A stretch of DNA of 64,000 nt from Chiua virens (GCA_019787685.1 JAHNUO010000007.1:1488001-1552000); one strand, 5' to 3'. Positions 12,558 through 24,550 are shown, numbered from the stretch's first letter. Numbers and translations are program-made. The notes: generated from the letters alone by a model not told the origin.

Positions 12558-12976
12558 TGTTATGATATCAACTTTCCATCCCTTAATGGATTATACTTTC
12601 AATCTATTCTAAAGATAATGCCTTATGTCAAGGCTGTCCAAAGGATCATACCCTATTGGCTGCCACAATATCACACACATACACTTCTATCTATTCATTT
12701 CCCTTATCACTGACTTATCATGGCAGTGCAAGGCTATGCTCTTATCTATGACTCATATATATTCACACCTTATCATTCAATAGGATACAGTATGCTTATC
12801 TACATAGTTCATACTCAGATTAGAACTCTGACATCCATGTAGTATATAACCCCATGAATCAAAGCCGGAGAGCTCTAACAAAGTTCTCTTGAAGTTTTTG
12901 CCTCTTCACTGGCCTGAACCCCCTCTTCACTACACCAGTATAACTTTAACAGTCTAGGTTGTTCTAGGTTGTTTCA
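12558..12976 (+). repeat. 3' LTR of family A element
   Basis: 419 bp, TGTTATGATATC to GGTTGTTTCA. It is preceded by a polypurine tract ending GGGGGGTAG (12548-12557). TSD ATAAG follows. Confidence 0.88.
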
Positions 12977-12981
12977 ATAAG

Positions 12982-13164
12982 AGCATAGCCTTGCACTGCC
13001 ATGATGAGTCAGTGATAAGGGAAATGAATAGATAAAAGCATAAGTGTGTGATATTGTGGCAGCCAATAGGGTATGATCCTTTGGACAGCCTTGACATAAG
13101 GCATTATTCTTAGAAAAGATTGAAAGTATAATCCGATAAGGGTTAAAATGTCAAGATTGTAACA
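12982..13164 (-). repeat. Right part of split family A 3' LTR (minus element)
   Basis: Continues 5733-5969 after removal of the inserted element and one TSD. It ends CAAGATTGTAACA. The adjacent CTACCCCCT is the polypurine tract of the minus-strand element. Confidence 0.8.
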
Positions 13165-15459
13165 CTACCCCCTATCTGATGATCAGACTCAGGATGATCT
13201 ATTGTTTCATAATTGAGATGATGGAGACTATCCTCATTTTCGGATTTGCTTTTATCATCATAATTTCAGAACATGGAGTTAAATTTGGTTTGTGTGACTT
13301 TTAATTTTCTTGGGGCATCTGGATGTGCTTCATGGAAATTGGATATGAGATCTGGAGCATTCTTTAGATTTTTCAGTGGTTCCCAAGTTCTTTTGTCATC
13401 ATCATAACCTTTCCAGTGTATGGGATATTCTAAGTAGCACCCTTTCATGCAGGAGTCGACTATGTAGTCTGCTTCAAATTCTTCTTCTCAGTTATCTCCA
13501 ATTACTATTGGTCTCGGTTTGTAAACTGGTTGATTGGGAAGATGTTCCTTATAAGGTTTGACCTGAGAAATGTTTACGACTGGGTGTATTTGTATGGTGC
13601 ATGGTAATCGAAGCCTTAGAGCATTCGGTCCATGCATGGATATTATGTCATAGGGTCCAATCTACTTGTCTGTGAATTTGGGGTATTGTTTTATTTTTAG
13701 GTTTGCAGTAGAGAGCCAGACTTTATTGCTGATGGAGTAAGAGGGTGGTTCTGATCTTGATTTATCTGCAACATTTTTCATATGTTCTGCAGCTTTATCT
13801 ATATTAGATTTTGTTTGCTCTAGCATTTCGGAGAAATCCGTAATGTAATTTTGAGCAGCCAGGTTTTTCATAGATTGTGGCATGATTCCCATTCTAGGAA
13901 CATAGGAATGTGTGATTTCAAATGGAGAGAATTTAGTAGCAGTGTATTTCTTGCTGTTGTATGAGAATTGTGCAAGAGGTAGCCAATCAGACCATGTGTT
14001 ATCCTTCTCTGCACAAAACATGCAAAGATACTGTTGCACTTCTCAGTTCATTCATTCTGATTGTCTATCTGTTTGTGAATGATGTGCAGTGCTTAATTTG
14101 GGAGTGATTTTTAACCCTGAGCATATATTTTCCATAAGTTGGGAAGTGAATTGTGGTCCTCAGTCTGACACAATGGTTTTAGGGAGGCCATGATGTTTTC
14201 ATATGTGTGAGAGATATAGTGTAGCCAAGATCCATAGATGTACACATTTTGTGGCATGGGATGAATTCAACTTCTTTTGAGAACCAATCCATGACTGTGA
14301 GAATGGAATCATATGAGCGTGAAAGTGGGAGATCTGTGATGAAATCTGCTGAGATATATTCCCATGGTAATGACAGTGTTTCTAAGGGTTGCAGGAGTCC
14401 TGCTGTTTTCTGATTAGAACCCTTGAATTGAGCGCATATTTCACAGTGTGAGACATAATTTTTGACTTCTTCATTCATATGCAGCCAAGTGTAGGTTCAT
14501 GAGAGAAGTTCTAAGGTTTTGTTATATCCAGGATGTCCAGCTTCAGGTGTGTCATGAAACATGGTGATAGATTTGGTGTGTAAAGCATTGGGAATGAAGA
14601 TCTTACCCCCCTTTCTAAGGAAGATGTCCTCAACTGAATATCCAATAGAAAATAAGTGTTTCATGGCCTTTGGTGATAATTTCATAGTTTTATGTTGTAT
14701 TTCATTGAGAAATTGATCACTGCTGTATAGGAGAGTAACAGCTGATCGAATCTTAGATGGATCCATGAGTAGGATTCCTTTGTTATCATCTTCAATTCTG
14801 ACATGTGATTTTCTTATCTGCTTAGAGCATCTGCTTTTACCATAGTGACTCCAGCCTTGTGGTGCCAAGTAAAATTAAAGCATGAGAGATATTGTGCCCA
14901 TCTCGCTTGTCTTCTGTTAAGATCTTGGTGTGTCATAAACCACGTAAGGTTCTGGCAATCATTCCATATTTCAAATTCATGTTTTGCACCCTCAAGATAA
15001 TGGCACCATAGTTCTAGAGAGCGGATAATTGAAAGCATTTCTTTATCGGCTATTGGGTAATTCCGTTCTTCTGGTGTCATGGAGTGGCTATTGTAAGCGA
15101 CAGGGTACCAGAGTCCTTCTTTTTCTACAGATAGAACTGCTCCTGTTGTGAAATCTAATGAATCGCATTCTAAGCGATATTTGGCATTCTAATCTGGATA
15201 AGCAAGGATAGGGGCTGTCATAAATGCCTTTTTGAGCATAGTGAAGGCTCTGTCACAAGTGAAGGTCCATTCAAATTTTTGATCCTTTTTTGTCAGGTCA
15301 TGTAAAGGTCGTGCTATTTTTCCATAATCTTTAATGAATCTGCAATAGAAGTTGGCAAGTCTGAGGAAACTTCTGATGTGTTTGACTGATGTGGGTGTTG
15401 GCCATTCGGCTATTGCTTTGGTCTTTTTGATATCCATTTTAATCCCATCAGTTCCCATG
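13165..15459 (-). pseudogene. Family A pol fragment (RT C-term, RNase H, IN, chromodomain)
   Basis: Minus-strand sister of the element at 5970-12976, lacking everything 5' of the late RT region. From high to low coordinate: RT thumb/connection with IRSFLRLANFYCRFIKDYG (about 15,390), RNase H ending AGVTMVKADALSR (15,080-14,814), integrase zinc region (14,868-14,497) and core (14,478-13,662; TVMDWFSKEVEFIP), chromodomain with IHWKGYDDDKRTWEP (13,448-13,266). It retains the integrase-to-chromodomain region lost from the plus copy and has fewer stops. The sharp break at about 15,459 adjoins the SINE-like sequence. Confidence 0.85.
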
Positions 15460-15740
15460 CCCTCTATTCTGCTGTATATGGGCCATTCCAGATTATGGCT
15501 GTACCCAAGAGGACTTATTTCCTCCACCAGGACCCCCCTAATGAGAGCCACACCTATCCCACTAATATATCATGTGACTCTCCTGATTCAGCATAAGTGG
15601 TGACATCCTCATGACATATGACACAAAGGAGTGGGTATGAGAAATAAAGGGAGGAAGACCAGGGATTTGAACCCCATAGCTATGATAGCTACCAGATGGT
15701 GGGTTGCATCACTACACTACCATCTCCTGGTTAGCTACTT
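15460..15740 (-). repeat. Possible tRNA-derived SINE
   Basis: On the minus strand a tRNA-like head contains GGTTCAAATCC (near-perfect RNA polymerase III B box, about 15,668-15,680) and TGGTAGTGTAGTGATG as a degenerate A box about 49 nt upstream. The T-stem pairs around TTCAAAT; the acceptor stem is poor. A tRNA-unrelated body of about 190 bp follows, ending near 15,460 without a poly(A). No second copy is visible in the window, so this could also be a lone tRNA pseudogene. Confidence 0.4.
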
Positions 15741-16163
15741 AATATCAGGGAGTTGTAGTAGATAGTCTACCATGAATTCTTCAGCCCAGATAGTACCCTC
15801 TATCTTGAATCAATTTCATCAGTAAATTGTCAAGGTACTTTTTGGCTGTTAATCACATCTTTTTGTGCTTTTAGCTGCATTTACCAGCTTTTTGTGTATC
15901 ACATGAACTTGTTTAAAAGGAGCTAAAAGTAGATTGTTCTGCTTTTAGTGTTCTGTTAGATCATTTTACAGTCTGTTACAGTATGTCTGCACTTTTAGGG
16001 CTCACATTCAGTCACTAAAAGCAAATAAAATCATTTAAAAGTATCTGGCATACTACTAAAAGTAATACCCAGTCTGAGTAAAACCAACAAAAAGGAATGA
16101 AAAGCAACAAAACAAATAAGTTAGCAAGCATGGAATAACAAATATTCTGATTGGCTGAAACAG
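15741..16163. other. AT-rich CTTTTAG-repeat region, possible transposon end
   Basis: No gene. Contains scattered CTTTTAG/CTAAAAG heptamers and CATCAGTAAATTGTCAAGGTAC. A similar block in opposite orientation lies at 34,560-34,770. Together they could be subterminal repeats of the Plavaka-type transposon; exact ends were not determined. Confidence 0.35.
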
Positions 16164-16799
16164 TGAAGAAAGTAAATCCCAGCTGAAGTGCAATACTCAG
16201 GGGGATGGAAATAGAAAAGAGAGTGAAGGAAATGTGATTCCATTCGACCCAGGGACAACCCTGAGTTGGTGAATGACAAGAAATAGGTTTTTAGTGGTCT
16301 GAGATGAATCCGAGGTGAATCTGGATCAAAATGGACTGAAAAGTGTTCAAATCCAGATTGAGAAAACCTGAGGAAAAGAGGAAAAACAAACATCAACTGA
16401 AAATGATGTGAGACAGATGCATGTGGGCAAAAGCTACTGTATTTTGTCAATACAGTGTGTTTTATAGTCCTCAGGAATACCCTCAGACTTGTCCTAAGTA
16501 AGGATAATAATAAAAAGAAGGTTTTTGTACGGTATAAAGTTTGAGGGGCACCCAAACATCCCTGCAAGGGCTGCATGACATGGTCTAGCCAATGGCAAGT
16601 ATGAATAAGGAGCAATAAAATAAAATAAAAGAGTCTGAGCCAAAACAAGCATGGCTGTATTAATCTAGATGAATTTACACATACGATCAAGCAGGTAATG
16701 GTAGATTCAAGTGGATGGATAGTTTGGATTCAGATTCAGGTGATGACGGCAAATTGTGGGAATGTGCTTTATGAGCACAAGGAATGTCTATTCCTTACA
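16164..16799 (-). repeat. Family C solo LTR (decayed)
   Basis: 636 bp related to 43168-43782 and 51280-51891. It reads TGAAGAAAGTAAATCCCAGC on the left and TTCCTTACA on the right. It keeps the short hairpin CTGTATT...AATACAG downstream of the TATA region. No convincing TSD. Confidence 0.75.
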
Positions 16800-17127
16800 A
16801 TGGTGTCCATGAATGGCACAAGAGAAGTGGCATGCTGATTGGCTGAAAGGAGGGTCCATGAATGGTGCAAAATAAGTGGCTAGGTGGTGGGCAGGAAGGT
16901 AACGATTGAATACTTGAATGGAACAGCTACTAGGATGTAAGCAGCAGGGAGAACAAAACAGCAAAGTGAAAAGGGAAAAAGGCAAGGAGCAGGTATGTAT
17001 AGGATGTGGTGCATTCTATCATGGTATGAGATCTTCTGGGAAGCCAATTCTGCAGAATTGTCAGCCAGACAGTCAGGGAAAGATCATACAATGAGCAGTA
17101 ATGAGCTTACACATCTGAGCCCAAGGA

Positions 17128-18416
17128 TCAAGCCTGAACTGGCCCACCAATGGTTGCTTGAATGCTCCAGGAAGAGGGCTGTCCATGGTGGTGAGTGAGC
17201 ACACTGTGCTGGCCACAATATTCCCAAGCATGTCTATACTGTGGTTTGAGATGGAATTGAAGTATGACGAGGTTTGTCCCCCCAGTTCTGCAGTGAGAAT
17301 GTGGAGCCTTGGTGCTCACCTTTCCAGTGGCCTTGTTCAGGGTCTGGGGTTGCTTCTGATTATACCAGCTACTAACTGTGGGCTCCTGTCCATCATTCAA
17401 ATTCTGTGTGATTTCCAGCTTCTCCATCGCAGCAAGCTAGAAGGCATGTTTAAGCTATAGACACATCATTAGCTTACTTGATGGGCACCCGAAAATATCA
17501 ATGCAAACCACAGCAGTACAAAGTGCAAGCACACCCCTTACTCCATGATTGCACTTCAACAGAAGGTCCAGCCCAGGGATGTCAACCCAACCTTGATGTC
17601 TTGCAAATAGGTGAGACCAAGAAGCTGAAGGAGAAGAGGAGACTCAAAAGTGCTAAGTTTATCAGTGCTGTTATACTTTTCATATGCAAATGCCTGGTTT
17701 TCCAACAATAGGGCTGCCATTTTCGTCAAAGTGGTTTCCTCAGCTGTGTTCTTCTTGAGGCATGTCTTTATGATATGGGTTGCCACATTTCCCACCATAT
17801 TACACCAACATGCAAGGCACTAACAGGCCTATTGGCAGAAAGCGACAAGACTAAGTAGCATAAAGAAGATAATTATGAGAATACACCAGATTGTAGATTG
17901 CCAATCCATGTTTAACATCATTATGGATCAGGTTGAGTGAAGGGTAGACGTGCTGAATAATGGCAATGAGAACATGTGTCAGGTCGCTGTCAGTGATGGT
18001 CCATATGTTCACCTGGTCCCCATACCACAAGAGGAGGCTTGGGAGCACCATGTTTGACCACTTATCTTCTGGGTCATCTTGTAACTGCAGTGGGAGGTTA
18101 TTCTTTGTTGATTTACTAACCCTAGACCCTCTATCATTAGTGGCAGCCCCCTTTGATACAATCTTATGTGACTTCCTCAAGCCTGAGGCCACCGTGGTGA
18201 CTGATTGATAGAGCTTGTTATCACCACTTCCTGCTTCTTCAGTCTTTCCCGACTCCCATGAAGTGGAGAAGGGTTCTTGTCAGGCAGGATTTGGTGGCTA
18301 CCTGCAAATGTGTCTGTAGCGTGGGAATATTTTACATAACAATAACTGTACAGTTGCTTTTCTTCACTAAAAGCAACAAAAAAAGCCCTCGTTGCACTAG
18401 TCGGTTTTTGTGGCAT
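17128..18416 (-). pseudogene. Degraded multi-exon gene of unknown function, C-terminal part
   Basis: Minus-strand fragments that I recall, from memory only, as resembling an uncharacterised ORF type common in mushroom genomes. They include WYGDQVNIWTITDSD and IIQHVYPSL (18,192-17,851), FESPLLLQLLGLTYLQDIK (about 17,640) and NKATGKVSTKAP (about 17,330). The pieces lie in different frames, consistent with lost introns and frameshifts. No catalytic motif seen. It sits upstream of, and divergent from, the Plavaka transposase, so it may be a passenger gene. 16,800-17,127 holds nothing recognisable. Confidence 0.4.
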
Positions 18417-18429
18417 ACAAAGATGTAAG

Positions 18430-19400
18430 TGTCCTCTCTGAGTGAATATAACTGTAATTAATAATTTGTCAGATTTGTTGATAAATTACCTTGCATTGCA
18501 TCCCATCTCCTTGACAAAGTGCAAGTCCCTCCTGATGATGATCCACATGATATTCATGACTATCTGTTCTACTATGATCCCATATATTTTCCTCTTCAAA
18601 ATGCCTTGTGTTTCAATACCCCTGAAAACCTCTGTGTTTGGTTGAAGAACACTTTGAAGGTTCACTTGGTTTCATGCATGCAATGCAATGTTGAATTCAT
18701 TGGTTCTGTCTCGTATAATGGTATAAATATCACCATTTTCTTTGTTCCTGCTCGTCTAACATTTGTCAACCCCCCCATATACTTTGCTGATAGCAATTAT
18801 ACCCATTGTTGCCTTCTGCAAGAAATTGTTGATGAACCACACTCCCAAAGTGATATGTGCCAATCTCGATTGTCTGATAGACGACGGGACCTTCCACCAT
18901 GGTTTTTTTATGTTGATTCTGTGTATGAGGCTAACTTGAGCTCTTTACCAGTTGATGTTCTTGCCAAGTTGGTATCATCTCTGTATTAGAAATTGGCGCT
19001 TGAAAAGGAATATGGTTTCTGCTATAGTATCTCATTTCATTTGTTGTTGTGCATCATTCCTGACTCTTAGCTTAGCTGACTTGGCATGGGAATGTGAACA
19101 CATCAATCTGCTCAATACCTGTGATTGGGACCACCTTTCCCTTGTAGCATCTTATTTCGAGTGTTTGTATGGCCCTGCCACCTGTATTTGTTGCTGATAC
19201 AACTACCACATTGATTTCTTGGGCTTCTTTATCACCCAATGCTCTCATAGATGCCCTCCATGAATTGACTCTCGACTCAATATCAACCTGTATTCAGCAT
19301 CTTATATCTCCTGGCCACCCATCTGTTAATTCACGTTCATGCCGCAAAACATGTACAGGACTGGTGAACCACATTATTGAACGTGTCTGATATCAAGTAT
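18430..19400 (+). pseudogene. Unidentified protein-coding remnant
   Basis: The best frame is 18519-18989 (156 codons): acidic start, hydrophobic centre and RRRDLPPWFFYVDSVYEANLSSLPVDVLAKLV near the end. Related open pieces continue in other frames to about 19,390. Codon-like order over 450 bp suggests a former gene rather than noise, but I recognise no family. It lies between two blocks of minus-strand coding remnants, so it may be a later insertion. Confidence 0.4.
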
Positions 19401-19930
19401 CAACCTAGAAACATTGTATGATGTTTTACTTGCCTATTTCCCCTTTGCTTCTCCTGATGAGCTGTCAAGGGAGACCTTCATGTTGCACATCCTTCAATAC
19501 AAATATAGTGATGACATTATCTCATGCTTATCAAAAGCCTTGAGCTCTCCTCTGGAGATTCAGCTGCAAGTGTAAACTGGACAAGGTGATCAAAAAGAAG
19601 CAAGTTTCCACTGACTATGACCATGCATGGCCTAATGTAGTTCCCTGGTGGTGCAACCAGTTTCTTGTCAATTTCTTGATAAATTTCCACCCAATGTCAC
19701 ATACATGTTTCTGAGAATCTTAGAAATTATTTGTCTTGCTGTTTGTCATTGTGTATTAGCCAGTAGGAGTCGGGGACTGGTGCCTCCACATGCCGCTACG
19801 ATGATCTTCTTGTTTGGGAGGGCTTTGACAACACCCATGGTAGTCTGTAGGTCACACAGTGAGTATGCAATTTCCTTCATATAGTAAACCCCACTGAGTT
19901 ATGGTTGAAACTCAGTTGACTTTCCTTTGA
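19401..19930. other. Unassigned, weak coding traces
   Basis: Short plus-strand traces continue from the preceding remnant in mixed frames. No motif or repeat recognised. Confidence 0.3.
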
Positions 19931-21253
19931 TATGAGGCACAGACCTCTTACCTCAAGCTCTCAGGCTGGCTGGGGCTAGAGGTTAGTACCTCCATGCCAT
20001 CTGTCATATCCAACAAGTCAAGTTCTTCTTTGTCGCTTAGTACATTGTGCTTTTGTTTCCCTTTTGTTTGGTCTGAGTTATGTGGGCTTTGGGCTCCAGT
20101 CACAGTCTCAAGTAATGTTATGTATTTGTTGACCTGCAAGTCATTGACTGAAACTATTTGAGCCATTGCCATGGTGCAAGTCAACACACACAGCTGCCAG
20201 CAGTAAGTAAAGTCAATATGTCATACATATTTATATATTGCAACCACTCTCACCTTTGAAGTCATCTTCAACTGTTTGACCATGAGGTGGCACTCATCAT
20301 CATCAGAGTTGTCCATAAGCACTAACTCTGTTGACACAGGACTGAGACTTCTACAGTCATTGACCTCTATTTCTGGTGCCCACACATTAGTTCTAATTCT
20401 AATGGTAAGTGGTGTTAAGTAGTGTCTAATTTAGCACTTACAATAACATAGAGGGCTTGCCAGTGAGGGCACTGGCACTTGAGGCTATAGCCTTTGTTAC
20501 CCTCTTCTTGGTCATCTTTACCAGAAGTTCACACAACTTGCCTGTATTCAGCATTTGCTCTGCAGTTTCAAACCCTTAAAGCCCCACTTTGTGAGTACAC
20601 TAGGCCACTTGTGTGTGCAAACACTCACAGGGGTAATGTGGTGGAAGGGGGTTTATTGGTGGTGTGAGGATAGCTGGCACCTTGTCATCAATGTTCTTTC
20701 AGACAACATGAGGTTTTGGGCACACAGCTGCTCAATCCTTGGTTGCATTCTCTTACTCCAACACCATGTTGGCTTGCACTGCTGAGATTCACTGGTAAGC
20801 ATCTTTGAGTGCTAACTTTTTGGCTTGTTTGGCTTGTCTAACCTGCTTGTTATCAGCACATTTCTGTTCTGATGTGCACCTTGGTGCTGGTTTGTCAGGT
20901 AGTCCTGGTCAAGCCATTGCATTGGCATGCTGAGTACAATAAGGGGAGAGCTTGGTAGGCTGAGACTCTCCCCCAGGTTTGTCAGGCACTCCTGTTTGAG
21001 TGGTCACATTGCAACAAGAGAAGGGTTCAGTAGGCTGAGACTCCTCCCTGTCCTCAGATCTCCAACGACTTGGGGCTACCATGGCTGGTACAGGATTGAA
21101 AGGAAGGACATAAAATGAGTGGGTCAAAGGAATGGAAAAAGAGATAACATGTGTGACTTCATTTACTTCAATGTTATATGATGCACGGACCCTTACCCTT
21201 AGCCATTTCAGTGCATCCTTTCCTGGCTCTTGGTCCTTTTGGCCTCTGCTCAT
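19931..21253 (-). pseudogene. Degraded gene of unknown function, probable N-terminal part
   Basis: Minus-strand fragments rich in K, E, S and P: 20,909-21,253, CADNKQVRQAKQAKKLALKDAY near 20,830, LMDNSDDDECHLMVKQLK near 20,300 and 19,948-20,187. The order and orientation suit the N-terminal half of the gene whose C-terminal half is at 17,128-18,416. Function unknown. Confidence 0.35.
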
Positions 21254-21464
21254 CTGTCATCACCAGTAGTTACCTCTGGTCTATCAATACCACTGCCATT
21301 GTAGTCATTTACCCATCATGCCAGGGAATGCCCAGTTGCAATACCCATGCAACATTCCAGGTTGCCTTTATTGGTTCAAAAACCAATCCAGCTTGACTCA
21401 GTATCTTTACACAAAGCACCCTTGAATGTCTGTCTCACCCACTCCCTTGTCACCCCCTTACCTG

Positions 21465-22037
21465 TAGTGTTTCAAAGTCCAATCTAGGACTGCTCAAAAG
21501 ACTGGCAACTAGACCAGACTGGACTGGTAGACAACTGGACTACAGTTGCAATTGTATCTAGTTGCTGACCAGTCTAGTTGCCAGTAACTTGCCTTGATTT
21601 TGAAAAAATAAAAGAGCCATTTAGCTCCTATCCATGGGTACTTCCCACAATATTTTCAGAATTTTAGGTATTTTATTTGAATTTCTACAACAAAAACCAA
21701 GCTATGACCCCCTCTGACTGACATACCACCCAGAAATGGCCATATTGTTTGATCCTGTCATCCAAATCTTATGGTCCAAGGGTCAGTAGGTAGCCAGGGA
21801 TCCACAGTAGCTTTCATTTCACCATGACTAATCATGGTTTCCACGGGATAGGGGTCAAAAGACAGTTTTGCACAAACCGGTCACAACTGGTTGCAACTGA
21901 TCAAAAGACTGTTTTGGACCAGTTGTTTTTGGACCAGTTGTGGTTGAAAGGGCCCAGGACCTTTCTAGGACAAGTCTTAGTCTGGTTGCTTTATTTGGAC
22001 TGTGGAAAACCGGACTGGACCGGACTTTAAAACACTA
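21465..22037. mobile_element. MITE-like element with hAT-type 8-bp TSD
   Basis: 573 bp with terminal inverted repeats TAGTGTTTCAAAGTCC (left) and TAGTGTTTTAAAGTCC (right, reversed). Flanks are CTTACCTG (21457-21464) and CTCGCCTG (22038-22045), an 8-bp duplication whose two differences are transitions at one CpG. Internally it has many GACTGG/GACCAGTTG repeats and no coding capacity. hAT is inferred from TSD length. Confidence 0.6.
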
Positions 22038-23080
22038 CTCGCCTGCCATTGGAGCCACCTATCCAATTTCCAGATTCACCAAACTCCCTGCCTTCTTGTT
22101 CTCTGTCACTGGAACTTCCAGACTCAGACAAATCTCCCCAATCTCCCCAACTCAACGCTGAGTACTTTGGTCTCAGCAATTCCCTTCTTCAAAACTATCA
22201 TTTGATTCTGACAGGTAACACATAAAATTTCCAGACCTCTAACCACCAACTGAAATCTTTGACAGGGTGACCGTGAGATGCTTTGGGAGCATTCCTTCCA
22301 GTTGGCACACCACCAATACCTCATGAACCATGTGCCCCAACTGACTAGGCTCCCTTTGAGAATCACCTCCAATTTGAATTGGCAGATTTCCTATATAGTT
22401 GCAATTAGATGCCAGCACAACAAATTGATATGCTACTGGATATATGGGCCAAAAGTCTCCATGATGCAGGTGATAGACCACTTTTTGCCAGCCACAAGGA
22501 CCTCTACAGAACCATTGACACCATCCTACTTGGTAATGTCAAGTGGCAGTGTTTGATGGTCAAATACACAGGCACACTAGAAGATGGTAAACAATCCCCT
22601 TGGATGGAAGCTACTTACAATGTCTGGTTTTGATGTCCCCTGCAGACTATACACAATATGCTTGCTAACCCTGATCTCAAGAACAAGATGGACTTCAGAC
22701 CATACCAGGAATATAATGCCCAATTGGGTGATCAGTGTTTTCAAGACTTCATGTTGGGGGATTGGGTCTGGGATCAATCCGTAAGTATGATGTTTTGTGC
22801 CTTGGCAATATTTAAAATGATTGTATACTACCAGGATATCATAGCAGATGACAATCCTAAGTGCAAGGGTGTAGCTTTCATCCCTGTGATTCTTGGCAGC
22901 AACAAGACTACAGTCCCAGTCACCACTGGCCAACACAATCACTATCCCTTATATGTATTTATCCCTTGGTAACCTGCACAACAGTGCTCAATGGTCACAC
23001 TGCCATGGTGTGGCCCTAATTGGTTTTCTGGCAACACCAAAAAGTAAGTCCATCCATTCTAATTTATTTCGGCTCAACAC

Positions 23081-23682
23081 TGTTACAATCATGTTTCACT
23101 CATTACCTTTTTGTTTTCCTACTCAAACTCTACTCCATTACTCAAGATACTTCATTATCTATTATGGCATACTTTGCCTCATGTCAAGGCTATCCACAGG
23201 ATCATATCCTATTCACCACCACATTATGATATTTATATCATCATCATCAGACATGTGTTATCACACAATGTCATAACCCATGCACAACACATGTGTATTC
23301 ACACATTATCTCTTATCTATGATTCCATATGACTCATATCTATTATTAAAGCAGTGCTTATCTCATAACATGCTTATACCGCATTGTTACAGCATTGTTT
23401 CCTCATGTTATCCCACCTTATCATCCAATCAGGAATTACTTATCATGTACTTCATACTCAGATTAGATCTCTGATTGTACTTTTAGTATATAAGACTTGA
23501 ATGCATCACCAAGGAAGCTCTAACAAAGTTCACCTTTGGATATTCCCCATTGTCTCTCATAGATGGATCTCCTCTGTAGTTCTTGCCTCACTCATTGGAT
23601 TCACTTGCATCACAACCTACACACTGACCACTACAACCACTCGCAAGTAACTCATAATCCACATTTGTTCTAGGTTGTTACA
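23081..23682 (+). repeat. Family A-like solo LTR inside a Plavaka intron
   Basis: 602 bp, TGTTACAATCATG to GGTTGTTACA, TSD AACAC at 23076-23080 and 23683-23687. It shares with family A a TATATAA box, GCTCTAACAAAGTTC about 34 bp downstream, and the TCTAGGTTGTT end, but is longer and divergent. It lies within a 55-nt intron of the transposase. Confidence 0.82.
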
Positions 23683-23886
23683 AACACAGTAACTGTAATA
23701 TCTAGCCACCCATGATCAAGCCAAGACTGTTCAATTCTGCAAGTTTCACCTCCAACTGTTTCATGTATCATTGTCACATATCCTTCAAGTCCTCAAACCC
23801 TACTTGAAATGATGGGAGATTGTGCATGTTATGGTAGTTCTGGGTAAGATCTAATGTAGCTGCAAAAGTGCTAAGTAACAAGTGGC

Positions 23887-24537
23887 TGTTACAATTTCTT
23901 TCTTTTCTTCACTTGTACTACTTCACTTCGCTTGATACCTAGGTATCCTCATATGTTCATCCATACTTTGTTTTCTTTTACCTTTACATAACCAGCATCG
24001 GCATCACCCGCATGCTTACTTATTTCATTTCACGTCATCATCCAATGGCATTGTATTTGTCATTTCACTTTCATCATTGTCTGATGCCTTCCACATTGTC
24101 CGTTGTCTCCTTTTGGCCTTTGGCCCTTCCGCTCTTCTTGGCCACCCATTTTGGACACTTGGTCCATGCATGATTCTCATAGTATAAATACCCACAGTAA
24201 TACTCTCTTGTACCCTAGTCTTGATCTCCACAATCTAGCTGAGTATCCTGCCCCACTCGGGAACACCCCTGTGACCCCTTGACCCTTGACTCTTGACAAC
24301 TACAGCCAACACCTAGTTCCACCTCAATGGTCCTTTGGGTATAGATTCCCAGCAGGACACTCTCAGCAACGCCTGAGTTCTACCTCGTCTCCACTGTTGG
24401 TAATATGCTAACAGCAGTTCTCCTTGAACTCTTTCAGCGCATCACGTATCAAGTGGTGGTTGTTCAAGTTATCGTAGCCACTTGAATACTTAGTGCTTTT
24501 GTGGCTACGACAGGTCCTACCCAGAACTATCATAACA
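23887..24537 (+). repeat. 5' LTR of internally deleted family B element
   Basis: 651 bp, TGTTACAATTTC to ATCATAACA. TATAAATA at 24183-24190. AGTCTTGATCT at 24217-24227 starts 34 bp from the box and is complementary to the PBS at 24540-24550. Confidence 0.88.
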
Positions 24538-24539
24538 TA

Positions 24540-24550
24540 AGATCAAGACT
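24540..24550 (+). promoter_or_regulatory. Putative self-priming PBS, family B
   Basis: AGATCAAGACT, 2 nt past the LTR. It is the exact reverse complement of AGTCTTGATCT in the LTR (24217-24227). Confidence 0.65.

Larger units (their letters stand above)
5970..12976 (+). mobile_element. Family A Ty3/Gypsy element, full length but decayed
   Basis: Complete LTR-to-LTR element of 7.0 kb with TSD ATAAG (5965-5969 and 12977-12981). Order: 5' LTR, leader, gag, protease, RT, RNase H, integrase, chromodomain, 3' LTR, which is the chromovirus order. It is inactive: gag has three stops, pol has a frameshift and further stops, a family B solo LTR sits at 10247-10933, and roughly half a kilobase is missing between integrase core and chromodomain at about 12,235 compared with the minus-strand sister copy (13,165-15,459). 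It lies inside the 3' LTR of that sister. Confidence 0.88.

Noticed and set aside
16121..16690. 189-codon minus-strand frame, hydrophobic
   Set aside because: Lies in a family C solo LTR. The apparent membrane segments come from pyrimidine-rich LTR sequence.
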